From NCBI RefSeq assembly GCF_003014695.1, contig NZ_PYAS01000020.1:1-64000 (forward strand): a stretch of 64,000 nt of DNA. Direction: 5' to 3'. This DNA comes from Dyadobacter jiangsuensis (lineage in GTDB: Bacteria > Bacteroidota > Bacteroidia > Cytophagales > Spirosomataceae). Positions 58,912 through 64,000 of the stretch are shown here, in pieces (the stretch's first letter is position 1; each line of letters begins with the position of its first letter). Under the pieces are notes generated by a model. That model saw nothing but the letters and a program-made list of their open reading frames with translations, was not told the DNA's origin and did no database searches. The position numbers and the translations under genes were made by a program.

Positions 58912-61900
58912 GTGTCGAGAGTCGTTAGATTGTTATTATGTTTGGTGTTTCAGGTGGTTGTTTTCCCGCTTGCCGCTCATACAACTACAAAAACCCCGAA
59001 CTACACCTTACGCCATTTCACAAGCGAGGACGGCCTGCCACAAAATTCCGTCCGGGCGATCGCGGAGGACCGTGATGGCTTTTTGTGGCTGGCAACTGAC
59101 ATGGGGCTGGTCAGGTTCGACGGGCAATCGTTCAAAACATTCGGAAAAAAAGACCTCGGCACACGCACAGACCTCGCCATGTTCTTCGCCCCCGACTTAC
59201 ATGGAAGAAGGGACAAAATATATGCGCTGGACGAGCGCCTCGACCATATTCAAATATCCCGGGGCAACGCCGCGCTGGACAAACATTTACTTGAAACCCA
59301 TTTCCCGCGTATGCCAAAGGGCAAAGAGCAATACAGCGGCTGGTCTTACACTATGAGCTTGCCCGACCGTTTTCGTGGCGGATATCCCGTTTCTCATTAT
59401 CTGTTTTTGCTGCCGGACGAGCGGGGTAGCTTTTATCTATGGCAAAAAGGCGGGCGGATAGATTTGTATCGGAACTGGAAAAAACAAAAGACCTCCGCAA
59501 CAGAGGCGCTGTCTGCGTTCGGGATTTTCAGGCTGGGCAAAAATCTGTATTATGACGACGGACACGGCAATATCAGGCTCGTGGCGTCAGACTCCAAAGC
59601 AGTCGACATTCCGCGGAAGGCTAAACTCACACCTGCAAATGCGCGGGCTCCGAAGTTGGATCTGACCAAACCTTACGTTGTTCATTCCCATGATCTATCG
59701 GGAAATGCATTTATTTACCAGGACCAAAAACTCTATTTACTTTCGCAGCGAAGCCAGGGGGAGATCCAAACCAGCCTCCTGCTCGAAGACTTCGACTTTC
59801 ACCGAAACAACGTCGTTTCCGTCTTCTTTGATGAAAGACATCGAAGATTATACCTGGGAACGCTCACGAACGGGCTTTACATTCTTGACTTCCATATTTT
59901 CGAAACGCTGACCGTTGATACCAATGAACCGGAGGCGAATGTGTTCTATTCGCACATTGCGTTTTCGGATAGTACCGCACTGACACCCTCGTTCAATGTG
60001 CTTGGCAAGACGGCTGCCGGTCAAAACCTTGCATATAATGTTCCGCAATTAGTCGATGGTTTCCCGATGAACCGGCACAGCGTACTTGTAAGCCGCACCG
60101 GCGATATTTGGTGTACTAAGCTCAGTGAGCTGTTCTGGTTCGACGGCAAAACTAAAAGGTTGAAGGGCAAATGGGACACAGGCAAGGAAATTGCACGGAT
60201 TTACGAAGATAACTCAGGGCGTATCTGGATAGGTACGAGGTTCGACGGCCTGCAATATATCGATCCGAAAGAGAAGGGGGCGCCAGCCCATATCTTTACC
60301 CGCAAAATCAATGGCACCACCTATATTTTAGAGGAAACTCCTGAGCTCTTTTGGGTTTCGACCGGTCGCGGATTGTTTAAAATTAATCCGCGGCGGAAAA
60401 CAGTTTCGATGGTCCCCCAAACTGAAAACCTATGTGTCAAAAGCCTCTATTTGTCAGGCAAAGGCGAGCTCTGGTTCACTACCTTTGAGCACGGACCTTT
60501 TGTTTTACGAAACGGCAAACTAACGAGGATTCCCGTTGATAAAAATAAGATACTAACCAATGCGCATTGTATCGTCGGAGATCAAAACGGTTATCTGTGG
60601 ATACCAACGAATTCGGGGCTGTTCCGCATGTATCGCCAGGACTTGCTTGATTTCACAATTCATAAAGACAGCACCCGGCTTTACTATCACCGCTATTCGA
60701 AAAAACACGGCTTTCGCATCGACGAATTCAATGGCGGCTGCCAACCTTGTGCGGTATACCTGAAAAACGGTTATGTGTCGTTACCTTCTATCGACGGACT
60801 GGTTTTCTTCAAACCTGAACATACCCCGGTTGATGTACCTGATTCCAAAATTTTCATCGACCGTGTTGAGGCTGATTCCAGAGCTCTCCCTTTAAGCGGC
60901 TCACGAATCGAACTGACTGACATCAGCAATGTGCAGGTGTTCGTGTCTTCGCCCTATCTGGGTAACCGGGAAAACCAGCAGCTCTATTACAATGTGTCGA
61001 GTGACAGGAAAACCGAAACCAGGCGAATTTGGTACCCCATCGAAAATGAGCAGCAATCCATTCACCTCAATAACCTCGAATCAGGGACATATACCCTGAA
61101 AGTTCGCAAAAATGCGGAATTTGGGCGTAACTCAGAGCAACTGACTACATTCACGATTATCATTCCGTACGCCTGGTACGAAACATGGCCGTTCAAATTA
61201 CTCATCATTACCCTTCTACTGGTAGGCATTTACTTCTATTTCAAACGCCGCCTGAAAAAGGCTGACCGATTGAACAGGATTCTCGAATCACGCGTATCCG
61301 AAAAGACGCGCAACTTGCAGGACACACTCAGTGTATTGAAAGGTTCTGAGCAGGAGCTCTTGCGCCAAACGCGACTTCAAATGCACCTGATCGCGTCCAT
61401 CAGCCACGACATCCGCAGTCCATTGAGATCGATCGAATTTGCTTCGGGGAAGGTAACCGGCCTCATCCAAAATGGCGATTTACAACTGGTGGAAATGATC
61501 GGTTCGAGCGTCAACGAGTCTTCCAGAAGGGTCCTTTCGTTGCTGGAAAATATGCTATCCTATGTCAAATCGCAGATGTCCGGCAGTTCTGCGGCTCACG
61601 ACACGTTTGCTGTACGGGATCTGGTTGATGAAATTGCGGTCATTTTCAACGACTCATTTAAAGTTCAGGAAAACAAGTTTGTCAATCATGTTCCTGAAAC
61701 GCTCCTGCTTAAATCGAACCGGCAATTGCTGAAAATCATCCTGCATAATCTGATCGACAATGCCAACAAATATACCTCCGGGGGTACGGTGACCGTGACG
61801 GCCAGTCAGGAAAACGAGGTAGTCAGGTTGCTTGTGACCGACACCGGCCCCGGACTACCGGAAACTGTCCTGAATTGGGTCAATGGGGATAATGAAATCA

Positions 61901-62046
61901 TTTATCCAGAATCGGCACATAGCGGACCGGGCATTCATGGCATCGGGCTGGTGATCGTGAAGGAGCTCGCCGGGATGCTGAATGTACGCATTCGAGCGAC
62001 GTCTGTTTCGGGAGCAGCGTTCTCTATCGAGTTTTGGAAAGAATAA
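58912..62046 (+). CDS. propeller-type sensor histidine kinase (HTCS-like periplasmic sensor)
   Basis: 1044 residues from a GTG start at 58912. Signal peptide (about 1-22). Large periplasmic region with two beta-propellers of regulator-propeller repeats (from RHFTSEDGLPQNSVRAIAED at residue 34, DGFLWLATDMGLVRFDG). A Y_Y_Y-type module (about 660-765) leads to a membrane helix (about 767-787) and coiled coil. The kinase core has HisKA with SISHDIRSPLRSIEF (His at about 831) and a HATPase with NLIDNANKYTSGG and GPGIHGIGLVIV. Unlike hybrid HTCS proteins it has no fused receiver or AraC domain, so a separate regulator is needed; the four NarL-type regulators nearby are candidates. Confidence 0.9.
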   Translation: MSRVVRLLLCLVFQVVVFPLAAHTTTKTPNYTLRHFTSEDGLPQNSVRAIAEDRDGFLWLATDMGLVRFDGQSFKTFGKKDLGTRTDLAMFFAPDLHGRRDKIYALDERLDHIQISRGNAALDKHLLETHFPRMPKGKEQYSGWSYTMSLPDRFRGGYPVSHYLFLLPDERGSFYLWQKGGRIDLYRNWKKQKTSATEALSAFGIFRLGKNLYYDDGHGNIRLVASDSKAVDIPRKAKLTPANARAPKLDLTKPYVVHSHDLSGNAFIYQDQKLYLLSQRSQGEIQTSLLLEDFDFHRNNVVSVFFDERHRRLYLGTLTNGLYILDFHIFETLTVDTNEPEANVFYSHIAFSDSTALTPSFNVLGKTAAGQNLAYNVPQLVDGFPMNRHSVLVSRTGDIWCTKLSELFWFDGKTKRLKGKWDTGKEIARIYEDNSGRIWIGTRFDGLQYIDPKEKGAPAHIFTRKINGTTYILEETPELFWVSTGRGLFKINPRRKTVSMVPQTENLCVKSLYLSGKGELWFTTFEHGPFVLRNGKLTRIPVDKNKILTNAHCIVGDQNGYLWIPTNSGLFRMYRQDLLDFTIHKDSTRLYYHRYSKKHGFRIDEFNGGCQPCAVYLKNGYVSLPSIDGLVFFKPEHTPVDVPDSKIFIDRVEADSRALPLSGSRIELTDISNVQVFVSSPYLGNRENQQLYYNVSSDRKTETRRIWYPIENEQQSIHLNNLESGTYTLKVRKNAEFGRNSEQLTTFTIIIPYAWYETWPFKLLIITLLLVGIYFYFKRRLKKADRLNRILESRVSEKTRNLQDTLSVLKGSEQELLRQTRLQMHLIASISHDIRSPLRSIEFASGKVTGLIQNGDLQLVEMIGSSVNESSRRVLSLLENMLSYVKSQMSGSSAAHDTFAVRDLVDEIAVIFNDSFKVQENKFVNHVPETLLLKSNRQLLKIILHNLIDNANKYTSGGTVTVTASQENEVVRLLVTDTGPGLPETVLNWVNGDNEIIYPESAHSGPGIHGIGLVIVKELAGMLNVRIRATSVSGAAFSIEFWKE

Positions 62047-62146
62047 AATCCATGCGATGTATCAAAATCGTGAGATGACGATCCGAATGCAACTAATCCG
62101 TCACGCAGATTGTCACAAGTAAACTATCGACAACTTATTCGACTAT

Positions 62147-63163
62147 ATGAAACAATCACTACTGATCGCGGCTGTAACATTTTTATTTTACAGCTGTTCA
62201 ACAGACCCTAACGAGGAATATAACAACAAGCCGGGTGAATTTCTGAGCGAAGTTCTGCCGTTAACCGAATTCAATTCCGAATACGATGATTACAATATGG
62301 CGTTGCCAGCCAATACGTTGGGGCAATCGCATTTGATATTCTCCTCAAAAAGAGAGAAGAAACAATTTCTGAACCTGGTTTACTTCCCGGTCGTAATCTC
62401 CTACAAACAACACGCGGTACTTGAAAAATCAGACGGTACCAATACCGTAAACATGGGATATCTGGGTGCGTTCAACCCGGCCAAATCCCTGGCAGCGTGG
62501 GCGAACGGGAATTTCAATGTGTACGGACCAAAGGTTTTATCGTTCGAATATGACATGGCTTCTTTTGGAAATGCGAAGGATCTGGTGCTTTTCTACGCCG
62601 ACGATTCCGAAGGCAATATGGAAATCAAATACCTGATCAATAACAACAAGGGTATTTCGGGGCCTTTCAAGTTCGATATCCTGAACTCCCCCAAAGACGA
62701 CGGCTATCCCAGCTTTTCCAGGTTCGGAGATAAGATTTTTTTCAGTTCGAACCGCGACGGGGATTTCGATATCTACGAACTGTCGATCCCTCGTGTAACC
62801 GGAGAGATCAACACGGTAGAAAGTCTGATTTCGCCCAAGAAGTTTCAGCTGAGAAAGGTGGAGGAGCTTTCAAGTGACAGTGACGATAAATGCCCCTATT
62901 TCCAGGATAACATGATGGTCTTTGTGTCCGACCGGCCAGGCGGAAAAGGTGGCCATGACATTTACTATGCCCGCTTGGTGAACGGGAAATGGTCGGAGCC
63001 GGTGAATGCGGGCGACCGCATCAATACTCCCCATAACGAGTACCGCCCCATCATTCCCGACTTGCTGAATTTCACCTACCCGATCGTTTTCTTCTCCTCC
63101 GACCGCCCGGGAGGCAAAGGTGGATACGACTTGTATATGACAGGTTTAACAGAGAAAAGGTAG
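62147..63163 (+). CDS. WD40-like (PD40) beta-propeller lipoprotein
   Basis: 338 residues. Lipoprotein signal with lipobox FYSC (Cys17). Two types of repeat are visible: PSFSRFGDKIFFSSNRDGDFDIYE and DKCPYFQDNMMVFVSDRPGGKGGHDIYYARL, then a third YPIVFFSSDRPGGKGGYDLY. The SSDRPGGKGGxD(I/L)Y repeats are the PD40 propeller found in OmpA-associated proteins. Partner is probably the cell wall or an outer-membrane complex; it lacks the OmpA C-terminal domain. Directly downstream of the kinase (100 bp) and may share its transcript. Confidence 0.85.
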   Translation: MKQSLLIAAVTFLFYSCSTDPNEEYNNKPGEFLSEVLPLTEFNSEYDDYNMALPANTLGQSHLIFSSKREKKQFLNLVYFPVVISYKQHAVLEKSDGTNTVNMGYLGAFNPAKSLAAWANGNFNVYGPKVLSFEYDMASFGNAKDLVLFYADDSEGNMEIKYLINNNKGISGPFKFDILNSPKDDGYPSFSRFGDKIFFSSNRDGDFDIYELSIPRVTGEINTVESLISPKKFQLRKVEELSSDSDDKCPYFQDNMMVFVSDRPGGKGGHDIYYARLVNGKWSEPVNAGDRINTPHNEYRPIIPDLLNFTYPIVFFSSDRPGGKGGYDLYMTGLTEKR

Positions 63164-63186
63164 TCCGCAACAAGCACTTCCGGCGC

Positions 63187-63726
63187 TCAACGCCAGCCCA
63201 CGCCCACTCCTACGCCTGCGTGGGAGGCGAGTGCATTATGCAGCAACGGCGGCGTGTAGCGCAATTTGAGCATGTAAATCCATTTTCGGGATACAATATG
63301 AAAGCGGAAACCGGCCACGCCGGAGGGTGTCAGCAGCCGTTGCTTGTTTCTGTCGTAATAGATACCGTTGTCGTAACGGTCGACGAGGAAACCACCCAAC
63401 CCGGCTTCAAAATAGCTTTCGACGAGATAGCTTCCAGGCTGCGGAACGCACGACCTGCGTTTGTAGGGATTTAGTACGAAACAGTGCGTCAATGCGGCTA
63501 AACCCGTAGGGCTCCGAAAATGCGCGCTGGTGATGATACCCAGGCCTGCCTGAACATTCCAGTATGATTTTTTGAGATAACCGAAGGCTGCTTCGGCGGT
63601 AATCGCCGCCCTGGGAGCGATACCAAATGCGTCGGCTCCAAAAGCCCCGCGCATGCGCGTGTAGTACGGCTGCGCGGCGGCATATTGGGAACAGAAGAAG
63701 AGGATTAACAAATATCTGGATAACAC
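63187..63726 (-). CDS. putative outer-membrane protein, small beta-barrel-like
   Basis: 179 residues. Signal peptide (about 1-18, ending AAAQ). Composition and alternating pattern suggest beta strands: GAFGADAFGIAPRAAITAEA, YWNVQAGLGIITSAHF, YFEAGLGGFLVD and YMLKLRYTPPLL, with a C-terminal GVGVGVGWR. I do not recognise a family. Convergent with the PD40 lipoprotein gene; the two stops are 23 bp apart. Confidence 0.55.
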   Translation of the reverse strand: MLSRYLLILFFCSQYAAAQPYYTRMRGAFGADAFGIAPRAAITAEAAFGYLKKSYWNVQAGLGIITSAHFRSPTGLAALTHCFVLNPYKRRSCVPQPGSYLVESYFEAGLGGFLVDRYDNGIYYDRNKQRLLTPSGVAGFRFHIVSRKWIYMLKLRYTPPLLHNALASHAGVGVGVGWR

Positions 63727-63827
63727 GTATGAAGGCTTTGCCTTTTAACGGTTGAAAACGACTGATAATTATCTCGGTTTCTGGTTTGAATTATTCAATT
63801 ATATATTCCAAAACCAATCCCCAACAT

Positions 63828-64000
63828 TCAATAATGAGAATATAATGAATATACTAATTCCTTGTTTCCGTTAAAGCACAAATACCAGCGCTCGTTCTTA
63901 TCATTGCTGAGATCGAATGTATATCCCCGGTTGTCTTCGTATTCATTGCGGAAACTACTGTTGAAATTAACAAAGTTGTCGAGGTTAAAGCCCATAAACT
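63828..64000 (-). CDS. C-terminal part of a gene running off the right edge
   Basis: An open frame enters from the window end and stops at TGA (63828-63830). At least 56 residues are visible, including MGFNLDNFVNFNSSF, NEYEDNRGYTFDLSND and NERWYLCFNGNKELVYSLYS. Acidic, aromatic-rich composition typical of a soluble protein. The start lies beyond 64000. No family recognised. Confidence 0.45.
   Translation of the reverse strand, partial: FMGFNLDNFVNFNSSFRNEYEDNRGYTFDLSNDKNERWYLCFNGNKELVYSLYSHY

Overview
This 64 kb window reads as chromosome of a Bacteroidota bacterium, most likely an environmental Cytophagales member close to Dyadobacter or Spirosoma (genus is inference). Evidence seen: a SusC/SusD pair, type IX secretion (T9SS) C-terminal sorting domains, carboxypeptidase-regulatory-like inserts in envelope proteins, and several promoters of the Bacteroidota form TTTG / 19-20 bp / TAnnTTTG. 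No rRNA, tRNA, CRISPR array or complete mobile element was seen. The left edge carries a cluster of IS21-like terminal repeats.

Layout. 0.4-3.2 kb: BlaI repressor, BlaR1-like M56 protease and OmpH/Skp-like protein in one operon behind two BlaI-type operators. 3.5-12.2 kb: AraC regulator, enoyl-CoA hydratase, quinone oxidoreductase, serine hydrolase, DeoR regulator divergent from a Tat-exported TIM-barrel protein, a CrtO-like membrane protein and a RibD-type reductase. 12.6-17.3 kb: SusC/SusD nutrient-uptake pair. 17.5-31.7 kb: housekeeping and accessory genes, including a Crp-like regulator with a Gdx-type guanidinium exporter, a sensor kinase with an ETR1-type ethylene-binding domain plus receiver, a glycosyltransferase that seems to start at CTG, SCO1, a TetR/OsmC pair sharing an operator, a small glycine-zipper peptide, MGMT and an ABC-F ATPase. 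31.7-38.4 kb: a doubly broken MuiA-like (DUF4139) gene, pirin, SDR/AraC pair, GNAT and AraC.

38.5-45.3 kb is the most interesting part: a compact class I lanthipeptide-type locus. A full-length LanB dehydratase, a LytTR response regulator, a LytS-type kinase and an overlooked 50-residue candidate precursor peptide lie in one direction. A LanC-like cyclase lies divergently. The cyclase appears to have lost its zinc ligands. No dedicated exporter or leader protease is present.

45.4-63.7 kb is a surface and signalling region: an S74-autochaperone adhesin-like protein with a T9SS partner, a 2297-residue T9SS-exported repeat protein, four NarL-type response regulators (two with Glu in place of the phospho-acceptor Asp), a propeller-type sensor kinase, a WD40-like lipoprotein and a small putative barrel. 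A partial gene runs off the right edge.
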